Shown here piece after piece: positions 1-5,820 of a stretch of DNA of 5,927 bases (its first letter is position 1; each line of letters starts with the position of its first letter). The position numbers and the translations under genes were made by a program. Source of the stretch: Xanthomonas cassavae CFBP 4642 (lineage in GTDB: Bacteria; Pseudomonadota; Gammaproteobacteria; Xanthomonadales; Xanthomonadaceae); NCBI RefSeq assembly GCF_000454545.1, contig NZ_CM002139.1, positions 4,095,892 to 4,101,818 of the forward strand, given 5' to 3'. A model generated the notes under the pieces. The model did no database searches and was not told where the DNA came from. It was given only the letters and a program-made list of their open reading frames with translations.

Positions 1-39
1 GTTGTACTCCGCGTCGCCGAAGGTCAGTTGCATCGTCAT
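1..39 (-). CDS. IS5-family transposase, N-terminal fragment (cut by window edge)
   Basis: Thirteen codons are visible, reading MTMQLTFGDAEYN from the ATG at 39. A second in-frame ATG lies at 33. This opening is typical of DDE transposases of IS5-group elements common in Xanthomonadaceae and Burkholderiales (recognised from memory, not from a search). An AGGA sits only a few bases before the first ATG, so either ATG could be used. The rest of the gene, including the catalytic DDE residues, lies left of the window, so it is unknown whether the transposase is intact. Confidence 0.65.
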   Translation of the reverse strand, partial: MTMQLTFGDAEYN

Positions 40-96
40 CGTCCTGGTGCCTCTGTGCGATTGTCGCAGGATCAGGGGGAGTTGTTCAGAGTTTCC
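1..96 (-). mobile_element. 5' end of an IS5-family insertion sequence
   Basis: The segment contains the start of an IS5-type transposase reading out of the window. Upstream of it, read on the minus strand from position 96, the sequence GGAAACTCTGAACAACTCC resembles an IS5-group terminal inverted repeat. Immediately outside it is TTAA (97-100), which fits the 4-bp YTAR target duplicated by IS5-group elements. The outer boundary at 96 is inferred from this context; the other end of the element is not visible, so the repeat pair and duplication cannot be confirmed. Confidence 0.6.
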
Positions 97-108
97 TTAA
101 GGGGCTGT

Positions 109-205
109 GTTGCCTAGCGAAGCATAGCAACGAGGTGGCGAAAGCCACCGCACCAACGCGCAGCGTTGGCGCACGGTTTCTGCAAAGCAGAAACCATAAG
201 TGCGC
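109..205. repeat. Row of four closely spaced hairpins
   Basis: Four inverted repeats follow one another with gaps of 2-5 bases. They are 109-131 (GTTGC/GCAAC stem with two small bulges, GAA loop), 134-149 (GGTGGC, GAAA loop, GCCACC), 153-169 (7-bp stem CCAACGC/GCGTTGG, GCA loop) and 175-195 (9-bp stem GGTTTCTGC/GCAGAAACC, AAA loop). The last is further embraced by GCGCAC (169-174) and GTGCGC (200-205), leaving ATAA as a bulge. All four tips have the form GC-N3/4-GC, including GCGAAGC and GCGAAAGC, which are known as exceptionally stable DNA mini-hairpins. No coding sense was seen here. It could be a structured RNA, a single-stranded DNA element, or a relic of a mobile element next to the IS5 end. 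The function is unknown. Confidence 0.7.
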
Positions 206-488
206 TCTTGCTGTTTGATTCTTTATTAGAATTTTCGCGCTACGGCTGGGTCAGCAATTGCGCCCCTCTACGTATGATTAATAGTTATATTAGACAATGA
301 ATAAGACCTGTACAGATCTGACTTTTGCCATGCCCTGTGCCACCTTTAAGCTACCTGTCCATGCAGTCGTGATGTCCCGTGGTTTTCGGAAATCCAAGCA
401 GCAGCAGGACGGATTGCCATCAGGTTGATAGCATCACCAAAGCCGATCGAACGCGAATTCGCAACAGCTGCGGAAACAAGGAAGCGAA
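206..488 (+). other. Non-coding upstream region of the SelO-like gene
   Basis: I see no convincing gene in this stretch. It holds an AT-rich patch at about 273-296 with TATGAT (273-278) and TATATT (286-291), either of which could be a -10 box, but no good -35 box at the right distance. A perfect 10-bp palindrome GCGAATTCGC lies at 453-462. Just before the gene, AAGGA (478-482) is a good ribosome binding site 6 bases from the ATG at 489. The promoter of the three-gene cluster is most likely in this region, but it cannot be placed confidently. Confidence 0.4.
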
Positions 489-2303
489 ATGCCCAATGAC
501 TACTGGGACATGGATGACAAGAACGACCCCAACCTGTTGAACCTCGCCAGCGTGAGCACTTCGATGCTCGTGCCCTTTCCAGTGGGAAAACTGCCAGATG
601 CTTCCGTGCTTTGGCTCAATGAGCGCTGGTTTCATGACTTAGGCATGGCCATCCACGACACGCCCACTCGGACCAGCATTTCAGCGTCCTTGCTTGAGCG
701 CTTTGCCGTGACATCTATCGAAGCTCACTGCGTTGCCGGCAGCTTTGGCGAACAGACACTGGGCGCTGATCGCTATGGAGGGAGCGGTGGGGCAATCCAC
801 GGAGGGAGTGGCCGCTGTGGCTCCGATGGCATGCTCATCGCCAAAGGAACCGGCCCCACGCCATTGGTCTCCGAGGCCCATGATTGGTCACACTCGCATG
901 GGTGTCTCTATCTTTACGATGCCATTCGCGAGGCAGTTGCTAGCGAGATCCTCAACGCAGAACTCCCCCACGGGGCAGTCCCCATCGTTGCCATCATTGA
1001 TGCCGGCTTCTCTCTGGCACGCACCGATGCAGACGAACCGGAACGTTGCGCCATCCTGATCAGGCCCGCTTTCCTGCGCTTAGCGCACTTCGAGCGCAGC
1101 CTGTATTTCGGAACATCAGGCAGCGCAAACAGCGATCAATTTCAAGATAGCCTGCGGGTCAGAGACGCCATCCACTTTGCCGACGAGCACGCGCAGCTCG
1201 ATGCCGGCAATCCCAATTGCCTAGGCGTTGACTTGTCTGAGCTCTACCTCCGCCTTGCCGAGCAGATTGCCGCAAGTCGCGCGCATCGCCTCTGGACCGG
1301 ACGCCCGACAAGCGACAACATCACATTGAACGCGCAGTTCCTGGATTTCGGCGGCTTCCGCGCAGTTCCCAGCTGGAAGCATGGCACAGATGGGCATCGT
1401 CACTTCTTCGGCGATGAGATGCGCGATGTTCGCCACTCGCTTCCATCGCTTGCCTATTTCTTCAAGAAGTATTCCCGCTTTGACAAGGCAATCGCCAACA
1501 TCGATCAGCTGCTTATCCAGATCGAGCATCACATGGAAGCTGCTTTTCTCCATCACTGTGCAGAAGCGTGTGCCTTGCCTGAGTCAAGCCCAGAGGCGTT
1601 GCATTTCAAAGCGCTCATTGCGCGCTACTACCGCGAGCAACAGCGCATTGACTATGCGTTCGATCAGCCCACAAAGCACGGCGAGCGCCACGATTGGCTC
1701 TCTGACCACCTCAGAGGCAAAGCAACCCGGGGGTCTCAGATTGGCGAGGAGATCGCAGCGTTCGTGCGCGCACTTCCGAACGCAGATCTTCATCTTTGTG
1801 CGGCCAACCGCTGGCTGAGACCACGACCACGCCTTTCCTATCGCGTCTCTAAGCGCCGCGCGATCAAGCTGGTGCGGTCGATCCTCGCCGATCGGTCGTC
1901 GGGACCCGAGCGGGTCTCGGTCTTTATCGCAACCGAGGTCGCGGTCTCGCGACGGGTTTGGAGAGGCTTACCACCACACTGGCTTGTCCTAGGCTACGCA
2001 AGCGATCACGTGTCCACCGCGCTGTATTTCTTTGATACGCACCGCATGGCTTATGCAGCCCAGCTGTCGGGACCACGCGTGCATGGGGGAACACTGCTCT
2101 TCGGTGCCCAAGTCGCAGATGAGAAACTCGGCATCACCAATTCTGGCCATCGAACCGTCGTGCTTGTCGACTGCGAACCCACCAGCTACCTCGTAGGTCT
2201 AGGCTTGAACGGGCGTGCAACAATTCCTGCCGCACTGCTCACCTTCCCGGACGCTGCCGTTGCCGCGCAAAAATTCAGCTCAACCAACACCCATGCAACC
2301 TAA
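489..2303 (+). CDS. SelO/YdiU-like protein, candidate MchC/MceJ-type microcin maturation protein
   Basis: A 604-residue protein whose first ~330 residues resemble the SelO/YdiU (UPF0061) pseudokinase family, which transfers AMP from ATP to hydroxyl side chains. Visible family-like motifs are AKGTGPTP with K119 (SelO: KGAGLTPYSR), IREAVASE with E148 and E153 (SelO: IRESLASE), RPAFLRLAHFE at 192-202 (SelO: RVAPSHLRFGHFE), TSDN with D276/N277, and FLDFGGF with D286, equivalent to the metal-binding Asp. The candidate catalytic residues therefore look kept. Residues ~410-604 have no SelO counterpart that I recognise. No signal peptide or membrane segment is seen, so it is probably cytoplasmic. The start is supported by AAGGA 6 bases upstream. 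It overlaps an HlyC-like acyltransferase gene, and that pairing recalls MchC/MchD (MceJ/MceI) of siderophore microcins, which attach glycosylated enterobactin to the peptide C-terminus. SelO resemblance is fairly sure; the microcin role is inference from context. Confidence 0.7.
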   Translation: MPNDYWDMDDKNDPNLLNLASVSTSMLVPFPVGKLPDASVLWLNERWFHDLGMAIHDTPTRTSISASLLERFAVTSIEAHCVAGSFGEQTLGADRYGGSGGAIHGGSGRCGSDGMLIAKGTGPTPLVSEAHDWSHSHGCLYLYDAIREAVASEILNAELPHGAVPIVAIIDAGFSLARTDADEPERCAILIRPAFLRLAHFERSLYFGTSGSANSDQFQDSLRVRDAIHFADEHAQLDAGNPNCLGVDLSELYLRLAEQIAASRAHRLWTGRPTSDNITLNAQFLDFGGFRAVPSWKHGTDGHRHFFGDEMRDVRHSLPSLAYFFKKYSRFDKAIANIDQLLIQIEHHMEAAFLHHCAEACALPESSPEALHFKALIARYYREQQRIDYAFDQPTKHGERHDWLSDHLRGKATRGSQIGEEIAAFVRALPNADLHLCAANRWLRPRPRLSYRVSKRRAIKLVRSILADRSSGPERVSVFIATEVAVSRRVWRGLPPHWLVLGYASDHVSTALYFFDTHRMAYAAQLSGPRVHGGTLLFGAQVADEKLGITNSGHRTVVLVDCEPTSYLVGLGLNGRATIPAALLTFPDAAVAAQKFSSTNTHAT

Positions 2304-2724
2304 TGCCGTTGATGCGCAGGCGCTTGGCCTGGCGATGCAACTCCTGTTCAAGACTGACCGCAAGAAGTTCAGTATAGCAGCGGCTTATGTGTGGCTATGG
2401 CCTGCGATTCGCCTAGGCCAGTTCGTCACGATCGAAGACGACGATGGGGTATGGACCGGCTACGCCTTATGGGCATATCTAACGCCTGAAACCGCCAGTC
2501 ATTTGGTTCGGCAAGATCCTCCGTTCTTGCCGATTAGCGACTGGAACGAAGGTGATCAACTCTGGATCCTGGATTTCGTGGCTATGCCAGGGCATCACCG
2601 ACGCCTGGCGAGAGCACTCCGACACTGCTTGCGTTCTCACTTCAAGCAAGCGCATCGCTTGGTGCGAGATAAGACGGGCGCTATCCTGGGAACCAAGACT
2701 TACACCCTTCGCAAAGATGGCTGA
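2293..2724 (+). CDS. HlyC-family acyltransferase-like protein (MchD/MceI-like)
   Basis: A 143-residue protein of the RTX toxin-activating acyltransferase family (HlyC). Matching blocks are LG at 11-12, WPAIRLGQFV at 36-45 (HlyC: LPAIQANQYV), YALWAYLT at 57-64 (HlyC: YCSWANLS), DWNEGDQLWILDFVA at 83-97 (HlyC: DWTSGDRKWFIDWIA) and a C-terminal RLVRDKTG. D94 matches HlyC Asp92. The catalytic His23 of HlyC has no counterpart: the aligned region reads KTDRKKFS and there is no His before residue 70. The ATG at 2293 is chosen because it places the LG block where HlyC has it and overlaps the upstream stop by 11 bases, as in a coupled operon. A GTG at 2215 would add 26 Pro-rich residues without family likeness. 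MceI-type relatives act with MceJ to link siderophore to microcin. Family membership is fairly sure; activity without the His is open. Confidence 0.7.
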   Translation: MQPNAVDAQALGLAMQLLFKTDRKKFSIAAAYVWLWPAIRLGQFVTIEDDDGVWTGYALWAYLTPETASHLVRQDPPFLPISDWNEGDQLWILDFVAMPGHHRRLARALRHCLRSHFKQAHRLVRDKTGAILGTKTYTLRKDG

Positions 2725-2743
2725 GGAAGACACGTTGCTTCCT
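2724..2743 (+). repeat. Small hairpin between acyltransferase and permease genes
   Basis: AGGAAG (2724-2729) pairs with CTTCCT (2738-2743) around an 8-base loop, starting on the last base of the acyltransferase stop codon. The 6-bp stem has no following T run, so it is unlikely to be a strong terminator. It may tune mRNA processing or downstream translation in the operon, or be chance. Confidence 0.3.
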
Positions 2744-2786
2744 TGATACGAATGGACGAACCGAAGCGACAAGGCAGTTGCAGCCC

Positions 2787-4064
2787 ATGCATGAAGTGAC
2801 ATCAAGGCCGACTAAGGCCTGGACTGGATTTTTGTTCCTGGGCTTCGGTTCTGGTTTGCCTTATCCGCTGATCGGCAGCACCTTAGGCTATTGGCTCAGC
2901 GAAAAGTCGCTTTCGATCGCAGTCATCGGTGCCTTGGCTTGGACCGCACTTCCCTACTCCCTCAAATTCCTATGGGCCCGCCATCTCGACCAACGCCGTG
3001 CACCGGTCGTTGGAGGCACCATGGCGCACCGTCAGGGCTGGATTGTCTTGTCTTCGGTCATGGTCGCCCTCTCTCTCCTGGGCCTTGTCCTGAGCGTCGT
3101 CACCGGTAGTCTGCCGCTCATTGCATTGAGCTCCATCGCAGCCGCCTTTGGCGGTGCGACCCTGGATGCCTCAGTCGATGCATTTCGCATCGAACAGGAG
3201 GCAGTGCACCAGCAGCCAGCCAAGCTCCTCACTGCCTATCAGTTTGGCTACCGCATTGCTCTTCTGCTAAGCGACGGTCTGGTATTCTTGCTCGCAGCGC
3301 GGCTGTCTTGGCAGGTTGCTTATGCCCTTCTGCTGCCACTGATGTTGGTGCCCATCTGCGGAACGCTCTTTCTGCAATCCCATCCCGATAGCGACCGCAC
3401 CCCAGATGCCACGAGTGCGGAGAAGCAGAGGGCTCCGTTGGTGTCGCTTCGACCCTCCACGATGCAAGGGTGGATCGCGGTGATCGTCTTCATCGGCTGC
3501 TATCGCCTACCGGACATTCTTTTGGGTCCCATGATCAATCCTTTTTTCTATGCCCTTGGCATCGGGAAGAGTGCGGTCGGATCATTGCACATCTGGCTAG
3601 CCATCCCTGCTGCCTTCCTCGGAATTTTGGCCGCAGGCACCAGCTTGAGACGCATGTCTCTGGGCACGACCATTCTTGTTGGCGCAGCTCTCCAAGCCCT
3701 TGCCCTCCTCGGTCTTGCCTTGCTTTCGTCCAACGAGCGGTCTGTTGAGCTGCTTTGGGCTAGCGTTATTCTTCAAAACCTTGCCAGTAGCTATACCGGC
3801 ATCGCGTTGGTTGCTTACATGTCAAAGCTAGTCACACTCGGACGGGCAGGAGAGCACTACGCTTGGCTAACAAGCTTCTACTCGATCTTCGGCAGGGTGC
3901 TTGCCGGCTTCTCAGGCCTTGCAGTGGCTTATCTCACCACGCTCCATGGACAAAGCCAGGGCTATGGCACTTTCTTCATCGGCATCTGCCTGATGTGCGT
4001 GCCTGCCCTCCTCGTCTACTCGCGCATCATTCGCAACACCCTGAGAGAGCGGCCCGAGCCGTAG
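2787..4064 (+). CDS. AmpG/PAT-type major-facilitator permease
   Basis: A 425-residue integral inner-membrane protein with about twelve hydrophobic segments and a charged central loop at ~198-225, as in 12-helix MFS carriers. AmpG-family marks include the opening GFGSGLPYPLIGSTLGYWL, LPYSLKFLWARHLD (ending at D68), and DASVDAFR at 127-134 (AmpG: QDIVIDAYR). AmpG relatives import muropeptides, and the RhtX/FptX branch imports siderophores; the substrate here cannot be read from sequence. It follows the acyltransferase gene by ~60 bases and is probably co-transcribed, so transport of a small molecule used by the two upstream enzymes, such as a siderophore or precursor, is a reasonable guess. The ATG at 2787 is preferred. 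A TTG at 2778 would add three residues and lies too close to the AAGG at 2771-2774, although 12 bases from AAGG to the ATG is slightly long. Confidence 0.8.
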   Translation: MHEVTSRPTKAWTGFLFLGFGSGLPYPLIGSTLGYWLSEKSLSIAVIGALAWTALPYSLKFLWARHLDQRRAPVVGGTMAHRQGWIVLSSVMVALSLLGLVLSVVTGSLPLIALSSIAAAFGGATLDASVDAFRIEQEAVHQQPAKLLTAYQFGYRIALLLSDGLVFLLAARLSWQVAYALLLPLMLVPICGTLFLQSHPDSDRTPDATSAEKQRAPLVSLRPSTMQGWIAVIVFIGCYRLPDILLGPMINPFFYALGIGKSAVGSLHIWLAIPAAFLGILAAGTSLRRMSLGTTILVGAALQALALLGLALLSSNERSVELLWASVILQNLASSYTGIALVAYMSKLVTLGRAGEHYAWLTSFYSIFGRVLAGFSGLAVAYLTTLHGQSQGYGTFFIGICLMCVPALLVYSRIIRNTLRERPEP

Positions 4065-4163
4065 TGCCATCACGCTATCGCCTCCCATGCCACAGCGGCT
4101 GCTTATGACTATGTAGTGCTTAAACTCATCGTTTCACACTAAACATGTTGGTTGCTCATCTCA

Positions 4164-4201
4164 GCGCTAGCCAATTAGATAGATGCCTAATTGGCTAGCG
4201 C
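4164..4201. terminator. Long inverted repeat between convergent genes, probable bidirectional terminator
   Basis: GCGCTAGCCAATTAG (4164-4178) pairs perfectly over 15 bp with CTAATTGGCTAGCGC (4187-4201) around an 8-base loop. It lies between the plus-strand permease stop at 4064 and the minus-strand stop at 4214, just where both transcripts should end. There is no clear T tract on either side, so termination by hairpin alone is not certain; a protein-binding palindrome or mRNA-stabilising stem is the alternative. Confidence 0.55.
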
Positions 4202-4213
4202 CAGCAAAACCTA

Positions 4214-4738
4214 TTAGTTTCGACTTCTTGTGAGACCAAGCAAGCACTCGCCCTTCGAGCTCGCCTTTACATATACCGACGTTTCACCAAGATTGGTTTT
4301 ATAGAAGACATCCTTACTAACGTCGGTGAGTGGCGCATGGGGATTGGGTGGCAAGACGTATGGAGTGAGCGCAAATTTTTGCTTGATCTTAGACACCTCA
4401 TAACAGCGTCCGGGCGTCAATTCCATATACGCAAAGCTCACTCCTTTGTCGAGCTCAGGTGGAACCCTGAACTCAACGAAGGAGACTCCATATTGATCCT
4501 TTGTCTTCAACGCGGCTGAACGAAAAGCAATGTTCAATGACCGGCTTGAACTTACTTGCCGAAATTCACTGAGGCCGATATCACGGAAAGTTTCATAGTT
4601 GACCGGCTTAGCAGAATCATAAAACTTACTAACGATCTCATCCAAATTCAATTGAGAGTCCTTATTTTCAGCATGCGCACTCATCGCCGCAGAAAAATTA
4701 AGGATTACCAGAAACGCCATTTTTTTTGAAAAAAACAT
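4214..4738 (-). CDS. Small exported protein, putative immunity protein for the upstream peptidase
   Basis: I do not recognise the family. With the ATG at 4738 the product is 174 residues and begins with a clear Sec signal peptide: FFSKK, a hydrophobic core (AFLVILNF) and an AHA cleavage site after residue 23. The mature ~151-residue protein has two cysteines (C112, C165) that could form a disulfide, fitting a periplasmic location. No lipobox or further membrane segment is seen. An alternative ATG at 4780 overlaps the upstream stop as TGATG and would add 14 residues ahead of the signal peptide; 4738 is preferred because AAGGTGG precedes it at good spacing. The gene directly follows the leader-peptide metallopeptidase gene and is visibly more AT-rich than the plus-strand genes. 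A small exported protein coupled to a toxin-like gene is typical of immunity proteins guarding the periplasm. That role is inferred from position and export, not from homology. Confidence 0.7.
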   Translation of the reverse strand: MFFSKKMAFLVILNFSAAMSAHAENKDSQLNLDEIVSKFYDSAKPVNYETFRDIGLSEFRQVSSSRSLNIAFRSAALKTKDQYGVSFVEFRVPPELDKGVSFAYMELTPGRCYEVSKIKQKFALTPYVLPPNPHAPLTDVSKDVFYKTNLGETSVYVKASSKGECLLGLTRSRN

Positions 4739-4744
4739 ACCAGC

Positions 4745-4751
4745 CACCTTC
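4745..4751 (-). promoter_or_regulatory. Ribosome binding site deciding the start at 4738
   Basis: On the minus strand AAGGTGG lies about 6-8 bases before the ATG at 4738. It favours this ATG over the in-frame ATG at 4780, which has only a G run in the end of the preceding gene before it. Both could be used: coupling at 4780 and independent initiation at 4738. Confidence 0.5.
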
Positions 4752-4779
4752 TGAAATTTAATATCCATACACCATGCCA

Positions 4780-5574
4780 TCAGCCCCCAGCGGGTTTCCT
4801 ACTGTCCCAATAGTTCCCGTAGTATTGCTCATAGCTAATATCATCAGCCTTATTATCAGGAGTTCCATTCACATCAATATGCTCGCCATTCCTGAAAGAC
4901 TCGCCGATTTGCGCTGAAGCAGCGTCCCAGTTTATCTGACCGGCCTGATATGCGTCATATGTCGCATTATAAGAAGCCACATTGGCGGGATCTGCGGCAA
5001 TGTTGAAAGCGACACCCTGTGCGGTAAGCTCTCTCTGGACCGCGATTGAGTAGATTGTTGCTTCACCTTCAGTTGCTAGACCCATATTAATGGCTGATGC
5101 TCGATCTGTAACCGTGTTCCACTCCCCATCGAAAAGCGTATGCCCTAATTCATGTGTTAGTTGGGATGCTGTATCGCTGGGGTTAGAATACATTTTTACG
5201 TAAACTGTTCCACCGCCAGTAGCAAGAGGATCCGTATGAGAATAACCATCAGTGGCCACTATATTGAAACCCTTCGCTTGCGCCAGCTGAACCAGCCCTT
5301 CCAAGGTTGCTGACTTATTGACGAGGATATCCACCTCTGCTCCGAGATCAGTCGTCGTATTTTTGTCCGTTGGATTCGGCAGTCCACCCCCGCCTCCACC
5401 ACTGGGCGGTGGTGTCGGGAACTCAATCGGCGGAGAGGGTGGAAGCGACGGTGGCCCCGAAGGCGGCGGGTTAACAACCACTGGCGGCAGCGTGGGCGGC
5501 TCGCTTGGATCGACATCCGCAGCGGCGGCGGCACCTGCCACTAAGAATAGCTCTTCATTTTTCAGCTCTCTCAT
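4780..5574 (-). CDS. Double-glycine-leader zinc-metallopeptidase-like protein, candidate secreted antibacterial toxin
   Basis: A 264-residue protein in three parts. Residues 1-15, MRELKNEELFLVAGA, match the 15-residue leader of Gram-negative class II microcins (MR-E/T-I/L, EL/DL, V/F-x-G-A/G), which is cut after GG/GA by C39-peptidase ABC exporters during type I secretion. Residues ~22-66 are a Pro-rich then Gly-rich linker. Residues ~75-264 are a globular domain with the zinc motif HELGH (H141, E142, H145) followed by ATEGEATIYS, where E171 (or E169) could be the third ligand as in gluzincin peptidases. Later blocks are RELTAQGV, GESFRNGE and SYEQYYGNYWDSR. From memory this domain resembles peptidase domains of type IV and VI secretion antibacterial effectors in xanthomonads and Burkholderia. 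GGAG 7 bases upstream supports the start. The next gene overlaps by TGATG and is its likely immunity protein. The C-terminus (KPAGG) is not the Ser-rich tail of siderophore microcins. Leader and zinc motif are plain to see; toxicity is inference. Confidence 0.75.
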   Translation of the reverse strand: MRELKNEELFLVAGAAAAADVDPSEPPTLPPVVVNPPPSGPPSLPPSPPIEFPTPPPSGGGGGGLPNPTDKNTTTDLGAEVDILVNKSATLEGLVQLAQAKGFNIVATDGYSHTDPLATGGGTVYVKMYSNPSDTASQLTHELGHTLFDGEWNTVTDRASAINMGLATEGEATIYSIAVQRELTAQGVAFNIAADPANVASYNATYDAYQAGQINWDAASAQIGESFRNGEHIDVNGTPDNKADDISYEQYYGNYWDSRKPAGG

Positions 5575-5581
5575 TACAGCA

Positions 5582-5585
5582 CTCC
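5582..5585 (-). promoter_or_regulatory. Ribosome binding site of the leader-metallopeptidase gene
   Basis: GGAG on the minus strand lies 7 bases before the ATG at 5574. It fixes the start so that the microcin-type leader is the true N-terminus, which is essential for the export interpretation. Confidence 0.65.
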
Positions 5586-5676
5586 ATACTATGTGTTTAA
5601 TTTTGTCCTAGTCATTCCCACTATCGACTTCTCAATAACACCCCTCCCTTTGAATTAATTCATAAGCACTGATTGC

Positions 5677-5820
5677 TCATTGTTGCTTGGACTTTTCAGT
5701 AGTTTCCGCTGCATCGCTCTTTTCAGATGCTCTTGGCTGCTCTTTGATCAAGGGCCTTAGAGTTCCGCCCACGAAGAGATAGTGCATGTCGCACATCCGA
5801 GAGATGTTCTTGTCGTGCCG
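5677..5820 (-). pseudogene. 3' remnant of an unrecognised minus-strand gene cut by the IS3 element
   Basis: An open stretch of 47 codons ends at the TGA at 5677-5679, running from RHDKNISRMCDMHYLF through VGGTLRPLIKEQ to a charged, Lys/Glu/Ala-rich tail ending KSKQQ. The first half has GC-rich, gene-like codon use. The frame stays open upstream to the transposase stop at 5851 and contains an ATG at 5832, so a 52-residue small protein starting MGGRR is possible. That ATG, however, has no good ribosome binding site and lies in what should be the IS terminal repeat, so a truncated gene end is more likely. I do not recognise the family. It lies 102 bases upstream of the leader-metallopeptidase gene on the same strand and may once have belonged to the same operon. 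Confidence 0.45.

Noticed and set aside
175..205. Last hairpin of the array as a rho-independent terminator
   Set aside because: It is followed by ATAAGTGCGC rather than a T run, and no gene on the plus strand ends just before it within the window.
270..300. Possible Fur box in the AT-rich patch upstream of the SelO-like gene
   Set aside because: Iron control would suit a siderophore-microcin cluster, but the sequence does not match the 19-bp Fur palindrome well enough to claim it.
453..462. Perfect palindrome GCGAATTCGC as an operator
   Set aside because: Only 10 bp, single copy and without known regulator match; may be chance.
733..1818. Plus-strand alternative frames inside the SelO-like gene
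   Set aside because: Low-complexity products without family likeness, fully covered by the 604-residue gene whose frame carries the SelO motifs.
2215..2292. GTG start giving a 26-residue extension of the acyltransferase
   Set aside because: The extension lies wholly inside the upstream gene, has no HlyC likeness, and the ATG at 2293 places the conserved LG block correctly.
4780..4815. Siderophore-microcin C-terminal signature on the leader-bearing protein
   Set aside because: The product ends SRKPAGG without the Ser/Gly-rich tail used for siderophore attachment in class IIb microcins.
5318..5611. Plus-strand open frame with Gly/Pro-rich product opposite the peptidase gene start
   Set aside because: It is the complement of the Pro/Gly linker of the leader-peptidase gene; the minus-strand frame has a leader, a ribosome binding site and a conserved motif, so the plus frame is a shadow.
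5580..5676. Sigma-70 promoter for the leader-peptidase gene
   Set aside because: TTGAGA-like and TAGTAT-like pieces are present on the minus strand but none with convincing spacing, so no promoter is annotated.
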